Source: Ulota crispa (taxonomy: Eukaryota > Streptophyta > Bryopsida > Orthotrichales > Orthotrichaceae). Taken from it: a stretch of DNA of 64,000 nucleotides. Location of the stretch: positions 6,164,789 to 6,228,788 of the forward strand of contig OY987242.1 in assembly GCA_963920765.1 (NCBI GenBank), in the 5' to 3' direction. Below, one piece after another: positions 35,101-47,268 of this stretch. Numbering within the stretch: the first letter of the stretch is position 1; each line of letters opens with the position of its first letter. The notes beneath the pieces are model-generated. The model searched no databases. It was not told the origin of the DNA and saw only the letters and a program-made list of their open reading frames with translations. The position numbers and the translations under genes were made by a program.

Positions 35101-36941
35101 TACATTGGTGCCTTGACAAAATATAATTAAGCAAGACTGAAGGAAAAGTTACCATCATTCAAAATGAAGGGCAATGATCGAGCAAACTACAACAAGCGCG
35201 GCACAGCGCAAAAAGACTGCCCACACATCTAAGGAGACTCCTCTGGTTTCAACAAACGGAACTGGACATGAGGTGCAGCTTTTAAGTGCTGAAATGCATG
35301 AAAAATAGTTAAAAGCTTCAATTGCACACATGTAATCTAACAACGGTGGATACTGTTCAGTAAGCAGAGCGCATTGTCTTCACCCACATAACTTTCCAAG
35401 CAGAGGCGACACTGTTTTTAGAAGGATATTGATGCCAGCACAAACCTCAAGGCTTTCAACAGGATCCAAAGCCAGGCCAGCCCCGGTATACATGGAACGC
35501 ATCAAGAGAGTACACGCTTCATTGAACACCGGATGAAGGCGGCTGCATCGCACACCGAAAAGGCAGACACCAGTCTTGATGTAGAATGGACAATTCCTCT
35601 GATCCTGTGACATTGCAACGAGAAAAAAGCTTCAGTACGATACTGGATCACTGTAATTCAAAATTATATTGCATAAAGCCTTCTTCGCATAGAAACTTAA
35701 AAGAGCAGTTTGATTATCTATGTATTTTCGCATCACATCATTTAAAAACGGCTCATATAACAAACCAAGGTCGTCCAGAAAAATACTAAAACTAAAACAC
35801 TGGGCTTTGCAAATCACATCACCTTCTCCGTTCCAAAGTTCGTAGACTGATCAGCAACATCTTGAGTATCCGCCTGATAACTGGAAAAAGCAGTGCTCTG
35901 AGGAGGCAACGGATTTGAGATTGGTCCATCCCGTTTCTTATCCTGCTGGAGATCGCAGCAAAAAAGTGGTCACAATTTTGGTGTCTGCTTAGTTTCCAAA
36001 TAGACCTATTCACATGGTCGTTGGGATTTTGAAGGGGGTATTCCAAGAAAATCTAAGCTATTCAAACTCATTATTAAAAAAAAAGGTTTTACACTAATAA
36101 GGAGCAACTAGAATGCAAGATTGCTCACATATTATGAAGTCTACGTGATATACCGTCCTGTTCAAAATGCCACCTAGGCACCAGACACCTTGCAGTGAAG
36201 CAAGTATGTTGAATAATTAACATCGTACAGAGTGCTTTGTAAAGAAAACAAAACCACAAAGTATGATTACCGCAATAGCAAGTAAAACGCCGGAATGAGT
36301 GCCCTTTCGAACTTTTTTCCGGGGTTTCTTCACAATGATCTCGTTCCCTTGCCAAATGATTTCGGCAGGACCATCCTCCACATACTCCCATCCTTCTTCA
36401 AGCTCTTCTTCTTCACCGCCTTCGCTTTGGAGTCTCCGCTCCTCCTCTTTGCGCTGCAATTACATCCAGCCGAACAGATCAAGGATCATCGCCCACCAAC
36501 AATCAAGGTCATACAAATCTATTCGCTCTGCAAACGCTAATCTCACCAAAAACAGACGAAGACACGATTGGACGAACTTGAGCAGGAGCGATCCTGTTTC
36601 CCAACCCTAATTTGCAAGATACTCAGGAGCGGCTCTTGAATTTTGACCAGTAAGTGATCAAAGCAAACCTTTCTCTCTGCTGCTTCTTTTTCTTCTTCCT
36701 GTTTCCGGAGCCAGTCTATTTGCGCTTCTTCCTCGCGCAACAACCACAACCGCTCTTGCTCGTCGTGCTCCGCACGCTCCCTTGCCAACGCCTCGTCCTC
36801 CTCTCGCTCTTGCTGGATCACCGCCTCAGCATGGACCTCCACTTCTTCCTGTTGCTGCTGCGCGCTCAAAAAAGCCGCCTGTTGTCGTTGCTGCTTCCTC
36901 TTCTGCTTTTTTGATTCCTTCCGCTTCTCCTGACGCGACAT
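32141..36941 (-). CDS. ZRSR2: ZRSR2/RGH3-like U2AF35-related splicing factor, nine exons
   Basis: A nuclear splicing factor that recognises 3' splice sites; the family acts in both spliceosomes and is needed for U12 introns. Exons placed by eye: 36669-36941 (start [12 protein letters not shown]; glutamine/glutamate-rich coiled coil), 36271-36453, 35823-35945 (NPLPPQS), 35456-35604 (CCCH finger [16 protein letters not shown], spacing C-x8-C-x5-C-x3-H), 34657-34750 and 34393-34509 (UHM-type RRM: EIVNFK and RGNVYVHY), 34223-34297 and 33224-33818 (second CCCH, C-x10-C-x5-C-x3-H, then [19 protein letters not shown] and a basic Arg/Ser/Asp-rich part), 32141-32760 (RS-like tail such as RRSRSRDRS, then an acidic region). 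Domain order matches the family, all junctions keep frame with GT-AG sites, and I saw no lesion. An in-frame ATG 17 codons upstream (36990-36992) is an alternative start. A family K MITE sits in the last intron. Confidence 0.9.
32853..33164. mobile_element. MITE family K, copy 2, inside the last intron of the ZRSR2-like gene
   Basis: Inverted ends GAGAAAATTTCATGGATACC at left and GGTATCCATGAAGTTTTCCC at right, with the same inner words as the copy at 31422 (AAATTGCACAAATACCC). It takes up most of the intron between 32760 and 33224. Neither splice site is disturbed. Confidence 0.85.
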
Positions 36942-39900
36942 CGTACTCAAAGGGCTGAAGTGCCGAACCCGAACCCTCTTCACCCTCTTCACCCCAGCTC
37001 CCCAAAAGACCGGTACTGAAAACTACGTACGAGAACCCACCGCCAGCACACAGATGAGATCACTCGCTCACCTGGCATCTGACACCATTCACAGAACCCA
37101 AGACGCCACACCGAATCCAACCCCTCCGCCCCTGAAGCCCTAATGTCAGACACATGCGCCACCAAGACGGAAGAAATAAAAGCCAGCCCCAGAAAAAGTT
37201 AAAAAATCCTTCCCCACAAGTAAAGGTTCCCAAAAGTGTACCAAAAGGCATACATACCGAAGTAGTGACTCAACTTACTACTCCCCACCACCCCCTTCCG
37301 ACCAACCAACCACCTGGCCCCAGAAGAGAACAAAACAGAACCTACCAGGGCCATCTGGCAGCCCCACAACTGGCCTACCGACTTGCCCCCCTCAATTTCA
37401 GAGACACTGCTGGGCCCCAGACCCCTGCACCAACATTCCCTTCGAGCGTCCCTGGCAGGGGAGCCAGGATAAAATAGTAGTCTATCTCAAAGACGGAGTT
37501 CATCACACACATTGTGGCGGCCGTTGTGCAATGGAGCAGCACAGGAGGCGCTCGCTGCCTTTGATGATGATGGCCGCATGGCTAAACGTTTGATTCGCAA
37601 GGCTGTTGTGCTGTGGAAGAGGCCCTCACGCATGCTAAGCTGAGTGCCAGTGCGGAAGGCGCACTTGATTGGCACCTCGAGCGAACTGAACTCGCAAGCG
37701 CTCCTCATCAAAAGCATTATACCTGTATTGTACTGGACTATCTTAACTGGAGCCCCAACCAAGAGAGGCCAGGCCAGCAAGCCAGTGCCCCTCCCTCACC
37801 CTCACCTGTGCCTGCCTGCCTGCCTGCCCGCTCGCCCGCTTGCCCGCCCGCCCGCCCGTCTTCCTCCTGTTGTCTAGTAACGGAATTCTCCCTCATTCGC
37901 TCGCTCGCCTGCTCGCTGGCTCGCTGGCTGGCCGCCTCAGCACTCCTCATCATCATCATCACCTCCACTTGCAACCGGGGCTAGCCTCGCGCGTCTCTCT
38001 CTCTACCCTTCGTTTGTCTCACTTCTTGGACCCCCGCTGTACTTTTCCCTTTCGCACGCTGCCTCCTGCAGCAACCCCACTCTCTCTCCCTCCCCCAAGC
38101 AGCGCTTCTTCTACTTCCTCTTATACACAATCATAACTCCTCAGGTATCATCTCTGGCCCTCCCTCTTGATGATCGCGCCTGGGTCCACCCCATCTATGC
38201 CACCTTGTCTCTGTCACGAGTCGCTTTGGTTGGCTCATTGGTGCAAGTCATCGTGTTCTTGCAGGCGGGCGAAAGAAGACGTCGTTCTTTGCCTTTGCAG
38301 TGCTGCAGTGAGCCTGCGGGGGCAGCAATCGGGTGGGGCCTCGTTGACGACGCCCAGCGCGGGTGATGTCATCTGGGTATGTCACTTGAAAGTTGGGAGC
38401 TTTTTGTTGCTGATCGTCGATTTGCCTTTTCCGTCCATGTTGGTGTTTTCTTTTTTCCCGTTCGGTATGTCTAGGAATGGCCACGCCGGGAACCCCATGG
38501 CATTGGAATCTTGGAGGGCGCGGAGGACGGGGTTTTGGGAGGAGCTCGTTCATCCTCTTCCTAGCGTTTTAGTTGGTTGCTGCTGTTTCGAACAATTCTT
38601 GGGATTTCTGCTTCTTGGAAAGAGCTATTGCCTTGACACTGATTATCCTTTTTCTGTTGGTAAAGAAGGATCAGCCCAGGCCCGTCAATTGCTTGCGCCA
38701 ATGCGCATTGCATTGCATTGCATTGCGTACAGTCCCGACCAAAACACAATCCTCGGTCAGTTTTTTCTCTTTTTTTTATAAGTGATATTTCTTGAGACAC
38801 ATTTTCGATATGTGCAACCCCCTCCGAAGTTAATCAGCAGCCTGGAGTGCGCTACCTAGAAGAGGAGGGGATGATCATCGCGTAGCTGCATTCACCCAAC
38901 CGACTAGAATTGGTGGGAAACGGAGGTCATGGAGTGATGGAATGAGTGCTTGTAACTGCCCCAGCAGAAGTAGCGCCAAGAAGTGGCCCCTCAGGGACAC
39001 TAGTTAGCTTCAGGTGCTTGTAATAGTCAGTCAGTCATCAAGTGCACCTTTCAGTACGGTCCTCACCCATCTCCGTCCCGTGAGTATTCATCCTCCTCTC
39101 GCTCTCTCTCTCTCCGACTCGCGCTTTGCGTTTCGTGATTCGGTCGTCGTCGTCGTCGTCTCGCATATACCCATGCTCAATGGGTTTGGCCCTACCTTTT
39201 CTTTCCAGTGTCCATCCTGCATAGTCTGTTGTGTCTGGTACCCTGATTGATCTTCTCCGACCTTATATCACGCCTGTCGAACCTCGGGAGCCAAACGGTC
39301 CGTCTGACTGTCTGACTGACGGAATTCCGAACGGATCTTGGTGGCCAAGGAATTGTTGTATAGTCGCTGTTCTAGAAAGGCACCATGCTCGCGGCGACTT
39401 TCTAGTACAGACATGAGACGAGGGACTCAACCGTTTGGGCGAGTCCGTGTTTTATCGGACTTCGATGTATGATCGGGCCATAGACTACGAAGCTAGCTAG
39501 CACGAACGGAGAGTCTTGTTTGCAATCTGCCGAAGCTATCAATGAGTCGATGTTACTGTTTCTCCGGAAACGCTAACTGTAGTCCTTCTGGAGGCGGGCA
39601 TAGCTCGCAGTGTCGCCTCGGTGTTTCTGTAATGCGGTGCTAGCACGAGCCAATGCGACTTGAATGCATTTTTTGGCGCTGCGGTGCGGCGAGCGTTACG
39701 GTTGTTGCATGGCGCTTGCGCTGGGGTAACGCCGGGGTGTGTCTCTCTCAGTCTTTCTCTTTCTCTGTCTGTCCCTTTCGTTTGGCACGTGCCAACTGCT
39801 GCAACAATTGGCCGGAGACCATCGAAAGGGCAGATCACTTGGGGTCATGACCTACCGCTTGGTAAGTTATAGATTGCAGCACCTCTCTCTCTTCGTGGGA

Positions 39901-40743
39901 TTTGGCCCATCCGGAAATCTTCGCAGTCGCTAGATCGGTCGACGGTGGAATGTTAGGTCTTCCACGTTGGCATATCCTTCGGAACCACCAAACTTGTACT
40001 TCCAGTGAACACTTCCCTGCACCCGATTGTGTTTTCTATGCCGTGGGTTGCATTGTTTCAATCGCAATTCAAATATCGTTTCCGGTCATGAGCGCCGGGT
40101 CCCCCCCCCCCCCCCCCCCCAACCCTCCACCCCCCTAAGAGATCGATTTCTGAATGTAGATATCAATGTATGACTTTAGGTTTTGCATTTATATTCGGCA
40201 ACTAGGCGAACCAGAGATCGGTGCTGTGCAGGTAAAAATCTCGTTGAAATACCTAGTGTCTAGAAACCCCAGTTTTTTTTTGCCGGGGGGTTTGCCGTTG
40301 ACAATGCCTTTCGTTTCAGGTATATAGCTGTAGCGTTTATATGAGCCTTTTGAGGATTTCAGTTTACAAATGTTGTGATTGGGTAGCATATCATCAGGAA
40401 CATTGTTCTGTTGTTTGTTGAAAAGAGGGTCACATGTTTTAGTTTAGGGCAAAGGATCAATGGTCTGTTTCGGTAGCAGTATGACATGTGTAGTTCATTG
40501 GAAACCATTTTTTTCTTACTTGCTACATATGACGTAATGTTGTAGCGACCAGTTTGTAGGATCTTATGGGTGTCAAGTGAAGTGAAATAAGAGAGTGAGT
40601 AGTATTTGTTGGTTTCCCTGAGCAGAGACGATGCGGAAGAATGCTGTGCACATGTGAAACAACATCATGAAATGAATGACCACTGGTGACGATGCAGGCG
40701 AAGGGAACGTAGTCGAGGTGGATGGCTGCGGCAGGTCACCGCT
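36942..40743. promoter_or_regulatory. GC-richer divergent upstream region between two genes
   Basis: The ZRSR2-like gene leaves to the left and the VAL-like gene to the right. The region is much richer in G/C than the flanking deserts. It has CT-rich simple repeats (near 38000, 39100 and 39750), GCCTGCCTGCC-type runs near 37815, a CATTG repeat at 38708, a CGT repeat at 39146 and a 20-base C run at 40101-40120. It probably holds both promoters and 5' leader exons of the VAL-like gene. A good acceptor (GACGATGCAG, ending at 40697) stands just before its first coding exon. No protein-coding exon in it could be supported. Confidence 0.5.
40101..40120 (+). repeat. Poly-C run (20 bases)
   Basis: Twenty consecutive C on the plus strand, followed by a further C-rich stretch (CCACCCCCC). 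The minus strand could form a G-quadruplex upstream of the VAL-like gene. It could also be an error-prone spot in sequencing. Confidence 0.95.
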
Positions 40744-43700
40744 ATGAGCGAAGACAGTTCCACTGCAATCGAGGACGCAACAACACATCGATTTGAAGAA
40801 CTTTTTAGACAGAAACCGAATTACGAACCCATGCTGAGCAGAGACCTAAACGCCTTCAGCCAGTTCCGGCATGCCATAGCGACGCACAACACTGGTATCC
40901 TCGGCCGTGAGGGGGAGATGCCAATGGACAATAATACCAAGAGAGATGCTTTCCATTTGTTCGGAAATGCACCGTCCCCAACCCAGGACGGCATTAAGAA
41001 GAGAAGCTCCAACGCCCTAGCAACCACGCTCTCAACCTGCCAGGTTCCAGGTAAAGCCTTTCAGTTCTAATTTCCCATTGTGGCACAGCATGTGTGTTTT
41101 TTTTTAAGTTTTCCTTTTTCTGATTTGTTTTTCTGATTTTTTTGAGATCCTAGTCCTTCTTATATATTGCTATTGTTTACTCAGGCTCGAAACTGGCAGG
41201 TGGGACAAGTTTACTAGTAGCATCCGTCTTAGGGAAGAATTTACAGAAACTTAAACAACCGATACGAGGATCTATGAAGCGTAAGCCTGTCGACCGGATG
41301 AAGGACGCCGATGACAACGAATCAAATCCAAGTAAGCACTAGTCTTAGAAGCGGCATAAGCAAAAACAAATCCTTCTTGTGTCAGTCTGATAACGTCAGC
41401 AAATCTTTCTTTTTGTCAGTAGGGGCTTTTGTCAGAACCGTATCGAAGTTTTTCGTTTTACGTGGTTTTGATATTTAATACTGGTTCGAGGTTCACTGGT
41501 TATCTCTGCAACTATAATTGCTCGCCATACCCTTCTGACCAGAAAACTTTGATCCCAGATGAAAATGGAAGAGCTGGCGCCTTGGCGCTGCTGCCCCCTC
41601 CTCGATCAATGTCTATAAACGGACCTCACATCAACTTGAACTCGCCTTTGTATCCTCTTAATTGTAGTTATTATGATCGAAGTCAGATTCAAAATGGAAT
41701 GAATTGATGCAGAAAAAAATCTTTTTCGTTACATTAGTAAGCTATTTTTTGGCTTGGACGTCCTTAATAAACTTTGTAGCGTGGGGGCTAACATGACGTA
41801 CCTTTTTGATAAGGTGGCTAGTGTTACTGATTGCCGAAGTACCGGGCACTTTGTTCTTCCAAAGCGTAAAGTTGAGGTGAGTGTAATATTGCAATCCTTC
41901 TGGACCTAGTGTCCGTGTGCTTTTTTAATTGCTTTCTACAACCTTTGAGTGCTAATTAGTACATGCATATCTGAAGATATTAACCGAATTTAACACAATG
42001 AACTCCGGACTGTTGTGATAGGAGCATTTTCCGGCAATCAACAAGCCAGGGGGTGTTTGGATGAAACTTCTGGATAACAAGGGGAAGGAATGGGAATTCG
42101 AGTTCTGCTTCTGGCATAGCAAGGACAGTCGGATTTACTATTTCAAGAAATTTTATCCGTTTGTTCAATCGGAAAATCTAGTCGGTGGTGACACAGGTGC
42201 CGTCGAGTGTTCACTTTCTTCTTCCTCCACTACTAAAACGTCGCATGCGTCCACTTGTCTTTGAATCCGTCCAAAAGCCTGACCTTAATTTTTTTGTGCT
42301 TTTGGTATGTTTTGAATTACGTGTATTAGGTGGGTCTAAGTTTAAAAAGCTGCTGACCAGTAAGTACTTGTGTTTAACAACTGGAGCTAAAATGCATGTC
42401 AGGGCCTTGGTTTAGAGTGCTCTTATGCGTCATCTCTGACTAACCTCTGCTTTTGTTGGACCAGTGTTTTTCAGCAAATTAGAGCCGGAAGGAACGCTGT
42501 ACATGAGCGTTAAGGATCGTGTACAAAAGTCTCCACAGCTGAAGGTAAGAGAACCAACTCTCACAGGAATATGTTTTCTCAGTGGCATTAGTGCAATCAG
42601 GGTGCCTTAGTTTGTTGAGCGTGTTCGTCTGGTTCAGCAAGCCAAGTATACCAAGGGCTCCACTGGCGGTGCTTCCAAGGATCGGTTCAAAGAACGGGAA
42701 CTTTCAAATGGAGGACTGAGGTATCTCGCCAACGATTGGTGCCCATCTTTCGATGATGACGTGGCCCCTCGGCAAGGAAAAGCTGAGAAGGCAGCCTTCG
42801 ACAGAGGCACCCAATTTAAGAGGAGGAGGAAGAACGAGTTCCCTCGCATGGCTTACACGCCACGATCAAATCTCATCGACTACGTAGCTGTAGTAGATGA
42901 AGCTCCTCCCACAGAGAAAAAAAGAACTGGCAGTCGGAGCCGGTCTATATCGCTCGACAGCTTCCAGCATGTGGACAGGGTTGGAGGGATTCTTGGCTCC
43001 AAAAGAAAGAGGCTGCAAATCAACGTGGACGAGTATTCCGAATGGATGGACATCCAGGAGCTTCTTCGACCTGCTCCTGGGGTTGTTCCCACTGTTGTCA
43101 CCATCGTTGGTCACGATTTTGAAGAATACGAGGTGATTGTTTTGTGACGCTCTAATTTGCAATCACTTCAGTCTGAATAAACAGCCTACTCTATCCATGC
43201 GCATATGCTTCAGATGAAATTTTAACACGGAGTTAGCCTTGCAGGAACCTCCTATTCTTATCAAAAGATCGAGCTACAGCCCCAAAAATCCATATGGGTG
43301 AGTCTCACATATAACCCGAGATTTAGTCCTTCAAGCATTGGAAATACCGAGTTTAATACACGTCTTGGACTTAAAAGCTAATTTTTATTAGTGTTGGGTG
43401 TAGGCCGGAGTACCAATGGGTGAAGTGTAATGATTGTGGTAGCTGGAGGAGGGTGCCTTCCGATACATTTATTGTTCTTTCAAGATGGGTTTGTGCGGAT
43501 AATTACCAAGATCTGAAAAGGTTACCTTAAAACGCTGCTGTTTTTTTCTTTTTTTTAACATTCTTTGTGACTCAAAAAACAGATTACAGGCCATGCTTCC
43601 TAACTAATTCTTCGATATTGCTACGCCCATGGCAGGGCTCACTGCGGAGCACCACAAGAGTTGAGCGATTTTGACGTCCATCAACTCTTAGGGATCAGTT

Positions 43701-44432
43701 CAGACGCAGGTAAAAAGGACTTGCGGCAATAACAAAACATGAAATTTTTTACCTAAAAACCACAAACTGATCCGTCATAGAGCGGCTTTTGTCAAAGTCC
43801 GAAGGTGATTGTGTGTGGGATCGCAGACAGTAGAACTAAGAAAACCTTGTTTTTATGAAATTACTCTAATACAAGGAAATACTTCGATGTGAAAATTGGA
43901 CAGAGGATGAAGATGCTCAATTGGAGGATTGGGCTGTTGAAGAAGAATGTGGCGAAGAAGATTACAACCAGCCGCAGGCACTTTGGACTGCAACAAGGAC
44001 GCTGCTGGATGGGTTTCAGCGACAGGACACAGCTGTACAACCAGGAACTGAGAATGGCAAACCTTTCACCGCCGACAATGAAACTCCAATTGATGCCGAG
44101 CACACACTTTGTGAGCCCAATGAAGAAGAGTCGATGCCATTTACAGTGAGCTCAGACTTTTTAGTATCTGGAGCGAGAAAGGATTCTAACAGGTCAACAG
44201 ACTGCTACGATTTCTTGGGGTTAGGTGCTGTTGAGAAAACCTACGAAGAGTTGACACCTGAAACCAAAGGAGGTCAATTCTTTGGTTTCGCTGACAAGGT
44301 ATGTCCCTTTTATCCCTTTGAAATCATCCTCACCGAAAATACTTTTTGTGTAGAACTAAAAGGAGCAGTCTCTCAGTTTCTTCCACCAATCCTCACACGT
44401 TTTCTCAACAGGTGGAACAAAAGGATTGGTGA
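40744..44432 (+). CDS. VAL: VAL-like transcriptional regulator: B3 domain plus CW zinc finger
   Basis: VAL (HSI2) proteins bind RY (CATGCA) sites through B3 and recruit Polycomb silencing. Exons placed by eye: 40744-41050, 41185-41331, 41559-41649, 41780-41876 (B3 start: MTYLFDKVASVTD, FVLPKRKVE), 42022-42196 (HFPAINKPGGVWMKL, WEFEFCFW, GGDT), 42465-42544 (VFFSKLEPEGTLYM), 42638-43132 (basic linker), 43245-43297 (EEPPILIKRS), 43404-43520 and 43636-43709 (CW finger: WVKCNDCGSWRRVP, SRWVCADNYQDL, HCGAPQE), 43904-44299 and 44412-44432 (acidic tail, end KVEQKDW). A 24-base exon at about 43780-43803 may also be used, since it fits the phase. The B3-linker-EEPP-CW order is diagnostic of VALs, but the B3 sequence looks divergent. 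The N-terminal PHD-like domain of seed-plant VALs was not found. The frame is open upstream of the first ATG back to an acceptor at 40697, so the true start may be further upstream. Confidence 0.82.
41650..41779 (+). other. Probable U12-type (minor spliceosome) intron in the VAL-like gene
   Basis: The donor reads GTATCCTCTT, close to the U12 donor consensus RTATCCTTT and unlike the U2 consensus GTAAGT. About 12 bases before the acceptor TTTGTAG stands GTCCTTAAT, an 8-of-9 match to the U12 branch site TTCCTTAAY at its typical distance. Splicing here restores frame across SPF|VGANMTYLF at the start of the B3 domain (phase 2). Confidence 0.78.
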
Positions 44433-46956
44433 TGCAGCAATCAGACGACACCTTCACCTCCAAGGATTCCAAGTTAAGCTTGGAAGCCGATTATTTTCTG
44501 ATTCCACCTCAAGCCTGCGTCTTGCTGACTTGCAATGATACCAAGTCCCAGTACTCTCTCTCTGCTTGGAGAGTTTATTGCTGCTACTGTAAAACGCACA
44601 ATTTTGGAGATTGAATGTATATAGGAAGAGCGGAAGAGCGGACTCTCGGAGCCGTGTCAGCTATATCGGAAACAGGCAAATAGGCATGAGAGAGAGACTT
44701 CACAGATGTAAAGTGTATATGTGAAGTTTCAATTTTTTGGAAGATCTTGAACCAGTGAGAGTTTTGGACTTCAGAGTTTTATAATTTCGCACCCTTAGTG
44801 TACTTATACAATGCTGGCTATCAACGGGTTGGGTGGTCATGCAAGGCTGGTGATGTTTAGTTCAGTTTTACAAATTTACCTCCATTGGCCATCAGCAGAC
44901 TGTTTACTTACCAGAATGCTCACTTGTAGGTTAAAACTAGTGAAAGGGAGGATAAGTGAGTTAAATCATAAGTTCAACCAAACAGTTGATCTGTGTCTGC
45001 ACTTCAGGATATTTTGAGCTGAGAGTCTTGTACCAATTTTCAAAAGGCAAGGTATACGAGGCATAGGTTTACATGAGTGTTTTTGAGTTCATTCTTTGCG
45101 TATTTATTTTTCCTTTTTAGTTTGTTTTGTTTGTTGCCATTTGCGTGTTTCTAGTATACAGTAACTTCCATCCTATTTGATACAAGCATGAGTTATTGAC
45201 ATCATGAGAATTGTAGGAATTCAACAACTTTGGCTATCCAACTATTTATTAATACATCACTCAAAGAAAATTGGGCCCTTATCAAGCGGTCCTAACCAAC
45301 ACGTGTCCTAAACTCCTAATCAACACAACCTTGTTCAAAAAAATTAAATTAAGGCCTAACATAATAGTACTAATTTGGGTTCTAGTTTCTATTAGCATAC
45401 TCTTCAATCATGAAGGTTTCTCATTGACAAAAGAATTGTTTAGATTTTTTGTAGCATTCATTAATCAATGATTCTATCCACCTTATTAAAAAATACCATA
45501 AGATTGTGAGTTTTTTATTTTTACAATTTTACATGTTTGTTAATTATGGAGAGGCCTTTTAATAAATTGTGCCTTATTTCTCATGTTTTTCTAAGAGGAT
45601 TCAAAAGTTTATTGTTATTAATTAGATAACATATATAAGTTTTGAATTGTCTAAAAGGATATTCATTTTTGGGTGTCAAGTATAGTTTTTAGTTATTGGT
45701 TGTTTGGAAGAATTGTAGCATCTATAAGTGCTAATTTAGGTGCTAATTATTGCAATTGCGTCGTGAATTGCACTCCAACATACACCATGGGCCAATTTAA
45801 TGCAAACATGTTTTTAGATAATGGACACACATCACAAAAATCCACATTCATTATTAATAGTTTTAATGTCAATTTAGTAGTTTCAGTGTTTTTTCATTTA
45901 ATCAATAGTTTGTACCAAAAGATTATACTAATTCCACAATAAGTATATTAAGAAGTTAATAAGATACAACAATCAACAACAATCTTATTGCATCATTTTC
46001 TTGTATGGTATATTAATACCTTAAGAACTTTGATAATAAAATAACCATCATTTCATGATTGTTTAAATCTTGAAATTGTATAAATATGATACTTGCCATA
46101 ATGATGTTACTATATTATAAAATTTAATGTGCTTCTTGCACTAATGCAAAGATAGTTTGAAATGTACCTATCTTTGTATTACAAAATATGCTTATTTTTT
46201 CTTTGTAGAGCAAACATCATTGTGTTCTAGGACATAGCCATCACTTGTAGAAAAAGTTGTATGCTACATCTTTAATTGGAACAACTAATTTTATACTTAT
46301 AAATCAGAATAGTTGCAATTAATTGCGCAATGAAAATTCAATGAAAGCATGTATGAAGACATCATACATCCACACTTTCTCATTTGTCAAGCACTTCATT
46401 GCCTTTGAGCTAAAAGTGCAAGAAGTATGACCACGCTTGTCTTAGCAAGAGCACAAAGAAAAGCAGGGTAGAAATATTGATGGAGGTTGCAATTGCAAAA
46501 ATGTGAGGGACACTTTGGTACAAACGTTTGTGTTGAGGATGCTAAACACAAGTGCCATGCATGCATTAAAATACTCACAAACCAAAGTATACAAAAATTG
46601 AGAGATGGTTAAGACAAGAAATTTGAGTATGTTTTATTTGAGTAAGTACAGGGTTTTAAAATGCCATTTTACCATTTCTGAAGTTTTAAAGGTTGCAACT
46701 AAGAATTTGTTTTTTTATTGACAAAACATCCTACTCACTTCATGGAACAAATTCAAGGGATTTTGGGCCAACAATCACAAAATGGAGGAGACAAAATTTC
46801 ATTTTATTGAGCAAAAGTCAAAGCCAGAAATAAGCGCTTGTGGGAAGCATAGACATTGGAATTTTGCTTGTATAGCTTCTCCATGTGGTGGTTGTAAAAT
46901 TTTATTTTAATTCTTTTGAAAAAAAGAGCCACTTACTTTTCACAACATCCATCTAA
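44433..46956. other. 3' flank of the VAL-like gene and AT-rich DNA
   Basis: The first few hundred bases probably hold the 3' UTR. Beyond that no supported gene or element was found. The short frames at 44811-45017, 45271-45471 and 45673-45942 show no recognisable features. Confidence 0.5.
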
Positions 46957-47268
46957 GGTAGGAACACCCATAAGCGTTAGTGTCCCTATAACCGTCATCT
47001 CTAAAATTTTGCAAAATCTTTAGAAGTAAATAGATGTAATTACAAGGATGTATAACATGTGAACATGAAACCTTAGTGTTTGTTATGGGTGCCATGGCAG
47101 TTTGTTCTTTAAAAATTCACAACTTATTCTCACAGTATCCAAATAATACATTCAAAAGTGCAAACTCATTATTTTTTTGTTCCTAATAGGACACTATAAT
47201 TTGCTAGATGTTTATTAATAATCATCATGTTCAAAACCCTCAGTTTGACGCTTATGGGTGCTCCTACC
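46957..47268. mobile_element. MITE with 20-bp inverted ends (312 bp)
   Basis: The left end is GGTAGGAACACCCATAAGCG. The right end reversed is GGTAGGAGCACCCATAAGCG, so 19 of 20 bases match. The interior is AT-rich and non-coding. No second copy was found in the window, and the superfamily is unknown. Confidence 0.72.

Noticed and set aside
37154..38136. Proline/serine-rich ORFs in the GC-rich upstream region as genes
   Set aside because: They overlap on both strands, follow simple repeats and show no domain or exon pattern.
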